Assembly (NCBI GenBank): GCA_007449985.2
Contig: VIIQ02000100.1
Span: 124,001 to 188,000, forward strand
DNA from: Desmodesmus armatus
Lineage: Eukaryota; Chlorophyta; Chlorophyceae; Sphaeropleales; Scenedesmaceae
Direction: 5' to 3'
DNA length: 64,000 nucleotides
A program made the position numbers and the translations under genes. Under the pieces are notes generated by a model that was not told the origin of the DNA, did not search any database, and worked only from the letters and a program-made list of their open reading frames with translations. Every line of letters starts with the position of its first letter. Within the stretch, counting starts at the first letter, position 1. Below are positions 48,701 through 58,985 of the stretch, one piece after another.

Positions 48701-51429
48701 GGGAGGCAACACGTTCAAGTTTGGTGCGTGGCAAGCTTTCCAGAGGCCACACCCTCTGGCAGGAGAGGCCCCCTGCCGCTCTGTTGGCACCCCTCAATCA
48801 CCTGGAGGCAGCTGCAGTGGAGGCAGCTGCAGCGGTATCGTTTGTTAGGCTACCAGCGGGGGCAGCGTGGAAACCCCACCAGCTGGCCACACACACAGCA
48901 GCCGAGTAACGTCGACTGCAGGCAGTGGAGCAGCCGTGCTGTTGCAATCCTCAATCCGTAACACCTTCCCGCCTTTTCCCGCATGGCCCAGGACGCGCTG
49001 GGTGTGATCACGGATGCCGAGGCCAGCACATCAGACAAGGAGGCGGCCCTGGCCCAGCTGCAGGAGCTGGTGGAGCCGATTGACAACGCAAACGGTATGC
49101 CGCGTGTTGCTGTAGCCCTCTGCATGCAACAAGTTCAGACAGAGGCACATGCCATGTGCTCTCTGCCCTTCAAAGCAGGTTGCGTTCTCAAGACATCGAG
49201 CGATTGGCTGGGGTATGTCCTGATAGCAGCAATTGTGCATGTTTTGGATGTGTCCCCTGCAGTATCCGGCAATTGGGTGTGGCCTACCCAGCAACACGAC
49301 TGGCGTTCCCTGCAGTTCCTTGCCCTATGCTGCAACTGCGTGACTACCCGAACATACAACACCCCCCCCCTGACTCTCCCAACCGCACAAAGTGCTGGGT
49401 GGCTTGGACCCCCTGGTGCCTGTATTGGATGATAACTTTATCTTTGTTATGCTCCGCGCTGCACCGGTCTTTTCATCATCTCCACCCTTACTGCCCTGCC
49501 TGTACTGCTGTTCCTCACTGCCCACTGTGCAACCACCCATCCCTACACCCCCCACCCCAAGACCTCAAGGTGTTGGGTGGCTTGGAACCCCTGATGTCTC
49601 TGTTGGGTGAGGGTGGCCCCTCCCTGCAGGCAGGTGCAGCCTATGTGCTGGGCACAGCCGCCTCCAACAACGAGAAGCTGGCTGGTGTGCTGGTCAAGGA
49701 CCACCCCCAGCTGCTGCAGCAGCTGCTCAAGGTAGGCCACAAGGGGAGTAGCCTTCTTTCCTTGAGATAAGGTGGGGTGCAATGATATGGTGGGGTGCAA
49801 TGTATTGTGCTGTGTGGGTGTCACCCCGGTGTGTTGGTCAAGGACCACCCCCAACTGCTGCAGCAGCTGCTCAAGGTAGGCCAAGGGGAGTAGGCTGTTG
49901 AAAAATATGGTGCGGTGCAATGTATCGTGGTTTGTGGGAATCACCCTGGGGTGCTGGAGTGCTTGTCAAGGGTCACCCCCAGTTGCTGCAGCAGCTGCTC
50001 ATGGTGGATTGCAGAGGAGTGGGCCGTAGCTGGTTGGCGCCTGTCGGGGGGGGGGGGCACTGTGCAAGCGTCACCGTCCAAAGCGCCTGTCATTGTGCGC
50101 CCTGCTGCCACAGCTTTGGGTCTGGCACGCATGCTCATTTTCCCAACACATCTTGCCTGCCCACCCACCTGTTTACCTGCCTACTTTCCTCACCTGCCCA
50201 CCCGCCTGCTGTTCCTGCAGCTGTCATCAGCTGAGGGTCAGGATGAGGCGTCCAACAAGGCAATGTATGCTTTGGCCCGTCTGGTGGCTGGACCAGCACC
50301 CTCAGCGCGTGCAGAGTTCTACAACATGGGGGGCCTGTCGCAACTGCAGGCCCTGCTAGGGGGCAGCAGCAAGGCGTCCACACGCGTCAAGACCAGAGCA
50401 GTCAACCTGGTGTCAGACTTGATTGGTGAGACAGCGGAGGGGGGGGGGGGGTAGAAGGGGTGCAGAGGAGCCCCAGCTGCATGTGCAGCTTGGGCGCAGC
50501 TCGTGGCATCATGTCAAGATGCCAGCAGTGACCATCATGCATGATATGGTCAGACCTTGTGTGCAAGGGAACAGCACCTCTCATAGGCTGGGGGGGGGGG
50601 GGGGGGCGGTGACGAGGCAGAGCACAGCCAGCAGATGACTGAGGAGGTGGCAGGCAATTGTTGAATGCCTCAGTCTTTCTCGGCCTGTAATCACCACCCC
50701 ATGCGCACAGCTAGTCACTCCAGCATGCCCCGACTATGACTCAACGTGGCAACATCGCACGTCCTGCCCTGTCCCCCTCCCCCCCTGTCATCACCACCCC
50801 ATGCGCATCACCACTCTCTCTGGTATGTCCTGACTATGACTCAACGTGGCCACACGGCACGTCCTGCCCTGCCGCCCCCCCCCCCACACACACAACCCGC
50901 AGAGATGACAGCCAATGGTGACGACACCAGCCTGGAGACCTGGAACGAGTCCGCACTGGCAGCATTCGCAGCTGCATCCCTCGACCTGCTGCAGCAGTCT
51001 GACGACCTCCACGTGAAGGAGAAGGCCCTGTTTGCAATGCGCACCCTGCTGCTGAGGAGGGGCCCAGCAGGGGGTGCTGCATTGGCCCACGAAGGCGCTG
51101 AGGCGGTACTTCGGGAGGTACTGATCGAATTGGACTTAGTGGCTGAGCAGTACAGGGAGGCGGCAGAGGCACTACAACAGGCTGATGGCGCTGCTGCTGC
51201 TGGTGGTGGTGGTAGGGGCAAAGAAGGGGGGAAGGAGGCGGTGGGGGGTGCGGGTGGAGAGAGTGCAGCAGCGGAGGCGGGGGGTGAGAGTGGAGAGGGA
51301 GGGGTGAGTGAAGAGAGTGAGGAGGGGACTGCGCAGGCGGCTGGGCAACAGTACCAGTATGCGCAGTATGTGGGGCACCTGTGTGCGGATGTGTTGCACC
51401 ATCTAGCAGTCCACCACGACGAGCTGTAA
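47684..51429 (+). CDS. SIL1: ER Hsp70 nucleotide exchange factor, SIL1/Fes1 type
   Basis: Armadillo-like co-chaperone that releases ADP from Hsp70; the N-terminus suggests action on BiP in the ER lumen. Exons: 47684-47891, 48075-48172, 48491-48538, 48992-49094, 49562-49731, 50221-50425, 50903-51429; 1359 nt, 452 aa. The ATG at 47684 opens a clear signal peptide (MHSVTCGLVLSVLLLLSVIP). Family motifs follow: MESLLHWAIEHSD across the first junction, ALAQLQELVEPIDNANDL, KVLGGLEPLMSLL, AAYVLGTAASNNEKL, ASNKAMYALARLVAGP and VKEKALFAMRTLL. A Gly/Glu-rich insert precedes the C-terminus, which ends AVHHDEL. That last tetrapeptide resembles an ER-retrieval signal. Decayed copies of exon pieces lie in two introns. 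Confidence 0.9.
49388..50020 (+). repeat. Decayed duplicate exon fragments inside SIL1 introns
   Basis: At about 49388-49430 an intron holds a diverged copy of the start of the exon at 49562 (reads VLGGLDPLVPVLDD against VLGGLEPLMSLLGE). After that exon, two further copies of its 3' end and donor appear at about 49828-49893 and 49950-50020. They correspond to the VLVKDHPQLLQQLLK segment at 49685-49731, with increasing change. Period is about 140 bp, then about 120 bp. This indicates local tandem duplication with decay; use of these pieces as alternative exons is possible but unproven. Confidence 0.75.
50727..50871. repeat. ~98-bp intronic tandem duplication
   Basis: In the last SIL1 intron the block CGACTATGACTCAACGTGGC near 50729 recurs about 98 bp downstream as TGACTATGACTCAACGTGGC, with similar flanks (GCACGTCCTGCCCTG) on both copies. 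This is a simple local duplication with no sign of coding content. Confidence 0.7.
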
Positions 51430-51744
51430 GACTTGAGGTTTTCTAGGCAGGCCACTTTGATTATGTGTCCAAAACTCTACTCCACACTTGCTGTCTAGGA
51501 GAGCTGTCTGTCTTTGCAACAGCAAACCCATGGCGGCTATCGCAGGCACCTAGACACTGGCAATCGCAAAACTGCACATACAGTGAGGCACCAAGTCCCA
51601 CAAAGAGTCTTTGAGCTTGCATACAGAATAGCTTCTGATACAAGCGCTCTACATCCAAAGCTTCTGGGCAGTATTACACCTGAATTGACAGCCTTACAAG
51701 CTTCAGAGCTGGGTTACAGTGACAGTGACAGCTGCAGGGCAGAG

Positions 51745-51866
51745 TTACACCTGCGCGGCTGATGCACTGCCTTGTCCAGGCATGCTCTCTAGCCCGGTCG
51801 ACAGCTCCATCAGTGCAGCAGTCAGCTCATCAATTGCATCCAACTCCTCATCATCCATCATAGCCT

Positions 51867-51900
<34 letters not shown>

Positions 51901-52970
51901 TTGCCCAGCTGCAACACTCCCCGCCTGGCTGCCATCAGTCCCTTCTGCTGCTGCTGCTGCTGACTGCTGCTGAGGCAGCGGGTCAGTCAACCACGGCAGG
52001 TCACCAAAGTGCTGCCTGTAGAGTGTCTCTGCTGCGTCGATGCTGCTGCTGTAGCCGGCAAAGCCAGCAGCAGGCGCAGACTGGCACTGCACAAGGAAGC
52101 TGCTGCTGCTGCTGCTGCTGCCTTGTGGCAGGGCTGGTTCCTGCTGGCAGCCCTGCTGCTGCATGGTGTAGAAGCAGGCTGCCAGCACCCGAGGCTTGAG
52201 CTGCCCAGGACTTGCGGCATCCTCCTGCTGCTGCTGCTGCTGCTGCTGAGCATCCTGCCCCTGCTGCTGCTGTTGCTGCTCGCCACTGCTGCTGGCTGGA
52301 TCGTCCATATCTGCTGCTGCTGGCAATGCAAACCCTTGCAAGTGCTGTGTGGCGGCAACAGCAGCCAGCGCAGGCGCCAGCATCTGCTCCGCTGCTGACT
52401 GCATGCTGAAAATGCTGCAGCCAGCACCTGCATCTGCACCCCCTGCGCCTACTGCTCCTGTGCCTGCTGCCGATGTGCCTGCTGTTTGTAAGGATGGTGT
52501 GCTGTGCTGTGGTGTGTCGTGCGCTGCATGAGGCAGCACAGCAGCCAGGTACAGCAGGCAGTGTCCAGGGGGTGCTACTGCCAAGGCATGACCCAGCTGC
52601 AGCCCCCTGATGACACATTGCTGCCAGGGGCCCAGGGTACCGGGTGGGATGACAAACAGCAGGGAGGTGTCACCCTCCACTAGGCTACTGTCAAGCAGCG
52701 CAACAGCACGGGCAACGCTGCTGCCGTTGCTGCTGTCACAGGGGCGGCCGCTGCTGCTGCTGCTGCTGCTGCTGACTACGTGTCCAGCAGTGATGGTCTG
52801 CCCGCTGGCCAGTGTGAGGCGCAGCCTGGCTGTTGCCGTAGCAATTGGACCCGCTGCTGGTGCGGGGACCGCACCCTCTGCTTGTACAGCTGCATCCCCC
52901 GCCACTGCTGCTGCTGCTTCATCCGCATCCGCTGCTGCTGGTTGTTGTGTAGTATCTGTCGTGCTTGGCA

Positions 52971-53014
<44 letters not shown>

Positions 53015-55306
53015 CCCGCAGCATCACTGCCAGCAGGTGCTGCACCTAGCTGATCAGGTGCTGCATCCACCGCTGCACCAGGCAGCAGCTGCAGCCGCCT
53101 GGTGGGCTGCCGCAGTGCTGTGACTGCCCCCTTCACTGCAGCCAGCCTGACAAAGGCCTCAGTGAGAGAGCCGCAGCCATAGCAGGGGGCCATCAGGGCC
53201 CCTGAGCCCCCATACCTACCCAATGACCGGCTGTACAGCACAAAGGCAGACAGACCATCAGCAGCACTCAGCTGACTGCTAGTAAGGCTGTTGTGCTGCT
53301 GCTGCTGCTGATGTGGTTGTGGCTGGGGCTGGAGCTGCTGCTGTACAGGTCCTGCTGCTGGCTGCTGCTGTTGCTGCAGCTGTGGAGGGTGCTGGACATG
53401 CTGTGGCACATCAGCCATGGCAATGCCATAGAGCACCAGCTGCTGCAGCCGCTCATTGAGGCCCTCTGCTGTCAACAGGTCAATGAGGGGCCGACTGTCA
53501 AAGGCATCCTGCAGCAGCAACAGCAACAGCCCAAGCACGGCAGGACAGGGCAATGTATGGCATACACACTGATGAGTCATACAGTCATGCGCGCATCACT
53601 GTCTTGCTCACGCTGCCGGCAGCAACTGCAGCAGCAGCATAGCAGACGAATGCTCCACCCACCCACCCACCCACCCACCCACACTACACCACCAGTTCTC
53701 CTACAGAATGCAGTGCGTGACCCTGTCAAGAGGGATCGGGTGCCATCACGTGCAACTACACTGAAACTACACAACGCACTTGCGCAGCAGCCCCCTGTGA
53801 GTGCTAAAAACACCACGACTAACGCAAGAGACAGCATGCAAGCAGCATACCAACCATATACACACACAGCTGCACACATGCACAACCATACGTCCTACTC
53901 AACTAAGTGTCTTACACAGCTGCACACACACCTTGAGTCGTCCTGAGCCCTCTGCTGCCTCCACACAGGCCGCCATGAAGCGCCCCAGGCTGCGCTTGTC
54001 AGCCAGGGATAGGGCCCGGTCAGCAAACAGGTCAGCACGTGAGGCAGGCACGGGCTGCAGCTGACCATCCAAGTACACGTAGCTGCGCAACGCAGCAGCA
54101 GAAGCAGCACAACAGCAGCAGCAAATGAGTCACAATGGGGTGGTGCAGTAGTCAGTACTGGGTTGTTTTGTGTACATGGGTCTCATGAGGTGACCTGGTG
54201 TAGATTATTATCACTTGCAGGGTGGCTGTTGCCTCTATACAAGTGTGCTGTTGCTGGCTGACAAATAGCTACAAGTTGAGTACTTATTACAATCCAAGGG
54301 CGAATTGGGGGGGGGGGGGTCCTCAGCAAGCCATGGCCAGCAACCCCTCCTCATGTGGTGCAGGGTGAGTCAGATCACTCACTTTCCCTCCACCAGTTTG
54401 AACTCCAGATAGTTGTGGGCCTGGCAGGACACCAGCAGCTGCACCAGCGGCTCATCCTGGTACAACACCTGGGGCAGCAGCGACACAGCATGGCGGGCAT
54501 GGTGTGCTGGTGCTGGTGCAGGTGCTGTTCAAGTGGAGGTGCAGCCAGCAGCGATGCGCCACTTCAAGTAAGAAGGCGGCCTCAAAGATGCATTCAAGCC
54601 AACTTCGGCCGTTTGGCTCATATTTATATAAGTTGCATTGTTCAAGCAATTGTTCCGCAATTTAGGAAGTCTCCTGCATGCATGCTATGGTGCTTTGCTG
54701 TCTCCAGAGCATTGGCAAGCACTGCAAGGACAAGGGGCATGAGATGCCATCTGTGCATGGTGTGATCTTTACTGTGTCATGGAAGACTGGGTAAGCTGGC
54801 AGCCTTAGCACTGACCCTAGGAGCTAGGTCGATGATGATGCCCTTGTTGTCCAGAGCCTGATCCAGGCTTGGGTGTGTGTACAGGCTGCAGTCCTGCGCA
54901 CCAGCCAGCTGCTGCAGCTGCTGCACCAGGATGCTACTGCCATCATGCTCCATGGCAGGTGGGGTTTGGGCATCTGGTTGTGCATGCTGCTGCTGCTCCT
55001 GATCCTGTTTGTGTCCATGCGATAGGCTGGCACTGATGAGCTGGTTCACGAAGTCTGCGCCGCTGAGGCTTGCCCAAGAGCTGCCATAGGTGTCTGCAGG
55101 GTCCAGGACCAGCACTGCCTTCCCAGCTCGGGCCAAAGCACTGCGGGAGTGACACAATAGGGCGCGTTGGACAATGATGAAGCCACATATAATGCTTGTT
55201 GTGCTTGCAGCCGAGTATAAGCGCGGCACCTGGCGATCAGTACTTCCGGCAGTCCAGATGAGATCACAATCGCATCAAAATGCGTGGGCTCTATCAAGTC
55301 AGCCAT
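51745..55306 (-). CDS. REP/CHM: Rab escort protein
   Basis: REP presents newly made Rab GTPases to Rab geranylgeranyl transferase and is a GDI-superfamily protein. Minus-strand exons: 55230-55306, 54816-55140, 54383-54468, 53932-54082, 51745-53508; 2403 nt, 800 aa. Start MADLIEPTHFDAIVISSGLPE gives the dinucleotide-fold-like GxG region, followed by AGKAVLVLDPADTYGSSWAS. Later: DLAPRVLYQDEPLVQLL, CQAHNYLEFKLVEG, SRADLFADRALSLADKRSLGRFM and RYGGSGALMAPCYGCGSLTEAF, all REP/GDI signature regions. REP is preferred over GDI because of the SRADLF segment, the long C-terminal extension and the longer chain. The last exon contains several polyGln and Ala/Gly tracts. It ends in an acidic helix (MMDDEELDAIDELTAALM). 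Stop TAA lies within a GTGTAA sequence. Confidence 0.9.
53657..53683. repeat. (CCCA)n microsatellite in a REP intron
   Basis: About six to seven copies of a CCCA tetramer lie in the intron between the last two REP exons. It is a simple repeat with no further function visible. Confidence 0.85.
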
Positions 55307-55690
55307 GGCTGCTGTAGATGAAAAATCAAAAAACGATCTCTGTTTGAGGCAGCAGGTGGATCCTTCGAATGTTCAGTGTGCCTTCTTGCCCAATGACTAA
55401 ACTGCCAACAAGACACACTTGAAACTGCATTCGAAAGCCAGCTCACAAGACAAGACATAAAGTAAGCAAGCAAGCAAGCAAGTGTTGTAGATCAGCTGAT
55501 CACCGATCCAGCTTGTACACACTCTGGCCAGCACAGCACAGCAGCAACCCTGACGTTGGGCAGCAGTGCAGCACAGCAGGCGTGCGAACGCAAAGCCTCC
55601 AAACAGGTGCCGCCTGTGCAAGTCACAAGACGCCTTGTAGCCACACGGCAGCAGTAGGGGCTTTCATCAGCCTCACCACAGCTGCTGTGC

Positions 55691-58674
55691 ATGACACGAA
55701 TCTGCTGCGGCTCAGCGCAGTTGACACCCCACTTGGCTTCCGTCAGCGCCAGGGCACGTCACACCCAGCACTTGCTGAGGGGCGTGATGGCCAACCGGAA
55801 CTACTTCCACGCCCTTTCTGGGCTGAAGCTGGAGGACACCCCCACTAGCAGCCCCACCGCAGCAGCTGCAGTGAGCAAAAGGTTCGTGCTGTGTTCAGTC
55901 TCGCTTGCTCGACAGAAACTGCACCTCTGGGTCCCAGCAGCAGCCCAAATACCCCATCAAATATTCATTAATTGTAAGGCAGTTTTGCTGTTTATCAATG
56001 TAACACCACACCGGTTTGTGTGTGTTGTTGCACTGCTGTAAGTACAGTGGTCAAGGCCCGGCTACAGCACTGTCCAGCAGTGATCAGGCAGAGGACCTGA
56101 AAAAAGGTGGCCAGCAGCCACAGCAGCAGCCAGCAGCAGCCAGCACCAGCAGTGACGGCGGCACGTCACAGGAGGCGTCCACCAGCAAAAGCAGCAGCAC
56201 AAAGAAGCCCAGGGACCCAAAGAAGGTCTGGGATCCACTCGTGTGGATAGACCTGGAGATGACAGGTGGGTGCAGCAGCACGCCTGGGCCTCTGGTGACA
56301 ATCCCCACAATTTGAGACCCCAGCACTACGCCATGAATGTGTGTTAGCACAGAGCAACTGCGCGGCAGGCGGTGCCAGGCTGTTTCTTTTGGCTGTACTG
56401 AAGCGTACAGCAAGTATCCAGCAGCGCGTCATTGTGAGTGGCTGTGAAACATGCCAGACAGTGGAGGGTGCCATTGCAAGCATCGCTGTTGGCATCGTGC
56501 AGCGCCACGTTGCTTGCACACCTCATTGGCTTGCACACCTCATTGCTGTTCCTGTGATCTGCATTCACCAGGTGCTGGAAGCCTGCCTAGCAGAGGGTGC
56601 CAGTCCTGTTGGGTTGCCAACGCAAGTGAGCTGCTATGGTGGTGTCCCTGCTGCTGATCCTTTGCTTGTGCTGCTGCAGGTCTGGATCCAGAGAAGGACA
56701 CAGTCATTGAAATAGCATGTCTGATCACAAATGGCGACCTCACAAAAGTGCTGGAGGTACGTGTGTCCACTGAGTTGTCACAACCAGGGGTGGTGCTTGC
56801 ACACTGCCGAAGCCCTGACAGCCATGCGCGTTCATGCTCAAGCATGCACAGCCATGTACATGCATGTCTGCACAGGTGCAGGATGTGCTGAGGCAGCTGA
56901 CGCCCTCTCAGGAGCGCATCCCTCCCCAGCACTCTCCCACCACCCTCCACACCTCCCATGTGCCCCGTGCCCTCTCGTGCCCTGTGCTGCCTACCATCAC
57001 CTATATCCCCTCGTCCAAACTATCCAGGGCCCTGAGATAGCCATCCACCATCCAGAGTCTGTGCTGGAGGGGATGAACGCCTGGTGCAAGGAGCACCACA
57101 ACAAGAGCGGGCTGGTACAGCGGGTGCGTGACAGCACCATCAGCCTGCAGGAGGCAGAGCAGCAGGTGAGAGACGTTGGGGTTTCCTTGACTTTTTCATT
57201 CGTTGCTGGCTGCCAGGCACAGGCTTCAGTTGAGCCCTGGGGGTTGCCTAGCACGCTGCTGGTGCAGAGGGTGGCAGCTGCTCAGGAAGCCTGCAGGAAG
57301 GAAAGCAGCAGGTGGCAGAGCAGGATTTGGTTGCGTTTCATGGGTGCCTGCGCCAACAGTCGGTGTAGCAGGCTGCTGAGGGAAGATGCAGCAGGAAGTT
57401 AGCGCTGGCCACTGTGCGCTTTGTTTGAGCCCTTGAGAGGGCCTTGCGAGTGTGTTGGGTTCGGCAGAGGGAAGTGCACCATGCTGTGCTGGAACTTGTT
57501 CAGAAACGTACGGACTCTGTTTGTGTTGCTGCTCCTGCATGTCCAGCCAGCACAGTCCTGCTGTTACCAGTCTTCAGCCGCATGTGGACATTCAATGTCC
57601 AGTCATGCATGCATGGAAGCGCGCATGCACGGACGTGTGCAGCATGCATCAGACACCATGTGTCCTGCAGCATCGATGCGTAGGGTTCCTGGTGCACCTG
57701 GCGCCACGGGCCACTGCGCGCAGTCTTGCACGCCCACCCTCAGGGTGGGCCTGCCCCCCAGACAGCCACACAGTGTATCACTCTCTCTCTCTTTGTTTCT
57801 CTCTCCTCATTATCTCCCCCGTGTTTCTCAAGAGACCGAGTTGTGCTGCTGTGATGGCTTTTGCGGCCGCCTGCTGTCCTGCAGGTCCTTGCCTTTGTGC
57901 AGGAGCACACAGAGTACAAGCAGGCGCAGCTGGCGGGCAACTCCATACATGTTGACCGCGTCTACCTGCAGCGCTACATGCCGCAGCTGACAGACCACTT
58001 GCACTACCGCATAGTGGACGTTTCCACAGTCAAGGAGCTCTGCAGGTGAGCAAACTCTCTGATTTGCGCAGTCCGCGCCTTTATGCAGCTGGGTGGCGTC
58101 ATCTTGTCTTGTCGGGCGTAATAACGAGGGGTGGCCTCCTTCCGGCTGGGCAAACACACAGCCAGGTGGATCAGCTGCTGGGGGCCAGAGGCAATGCCCC
58201 AAATAAGATACATATCGAAGACATCCTATGACTCCTGCCTCAGCATGGCAACTTCATCTGCCTGATGTAGAAGTACAACTTGTTGCTGTGAAGTTGGCAC
58301 CATAGCGTGAGTTGCACCTGCACGTGCCAGCAGCTACTCAGCTGGGCGTATACCTTACCCGACAGTCACCAAGCTGCCATGACCTGATAGTGGCAGGCAG
58401 TCTGTAGCAACCCCGCTACAGCCAGCTCATGCGCACTATTGCTGTACAGCTGTGCTGCTCCAGCCCTTTCGGACAAGATGCACATGTTACAGGGGCGACA
58501 ATTGCATGCCATGTATGCATGCTGCTGTTGTGGTGGGTGTGCTGCAGGCGGTGGCGATCCAGCCTTTACAGGCAGGCGCCAAAGAAGCAGGGCAACCACA
58601 CAGCTATGTCAGACATAAAGGAGAGCTTGAAAGAGCTGCAGTACTACAAGCATGTGTTGTTTCGCGGCAAGTGA
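55691..58674 (+). CDS. REXO2/ORN: Oligoribonuclease (DEDDh 3'-5' exonuclease)
   Basis: Degrades short RNA oligomers to mononucleotides. Exons: (55691)55787-55881, 56048-56265, 56680-56756, 57028-57165, 57885-58045, 58548-58674. From the ATG at 55787 the product is 271 aa; an in-frame ATG at 55691 gives 303 aa. The extra 32 residues ([20 protein letters not shown]...) are basic, Ser-rich and free of acidic residues, like an organelle transit peptide. A Q/S/K-rich linker precedes the nuclease domain. Exo motifs: [20 protein letters not shown] (Asp, Glu), [15 protein letters not shown] (Asp), [17 protein letters not shown] and [11 protein letters not shown] (catalytic His and Asp). The C-terminus is [13 protein letters not shown]. 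Compared with the bacterial enzyme (about 180 aa) only the N-terminus is extended. Junction phases all match. Confidence 0.94.
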
Positions 58675-58980
58675 GCTGCGCAGCTTGTTGTGAGTGTTGC
58701 CGGGCATGGCCTGTTGCTGCTGCCTGGTGCGCTGTGTTGGTGGTGGTGCTGTCAAACAGCACACTGCGGCAGGCAGCCCCTGTGGGTGATGTGTCTGTGG
58801 CGGCAATGCATTGCACTGCTGTGCACCTGTTGGCACACGTGTCTCGTTCAGTGATTGGCACAAGCTGTGCCACTGCGTGCGAGCCATCCGCATACTTTGC
58901 ACATGCATGGGCACTGCACGATACAACATATTTGTCTGTCCCGTGTGAAGCTCTGTCGCTGCCTGACCAAGCAGTGGCAA

Positions 58981-58985
58981 TGTAA
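58981..58985 (+). terminator. TGTAA polyadenylation signal for oligoribonuclease
   Basis: TGTAA lies 307 bp after the oligoribonuclease stop. This pentamer is the usual green-algal polyadenylation signal. Use here is inferred from position and spacing. Confidence 0.5.

Noticed and set aside
51745..55306. Rab GDI instead of Rab escort protein
   Set aside because: The SRADLF segment, the long divergent C-terminal exon and the 800-aa length fit REP; GDI is about 450 aa and more conserved.
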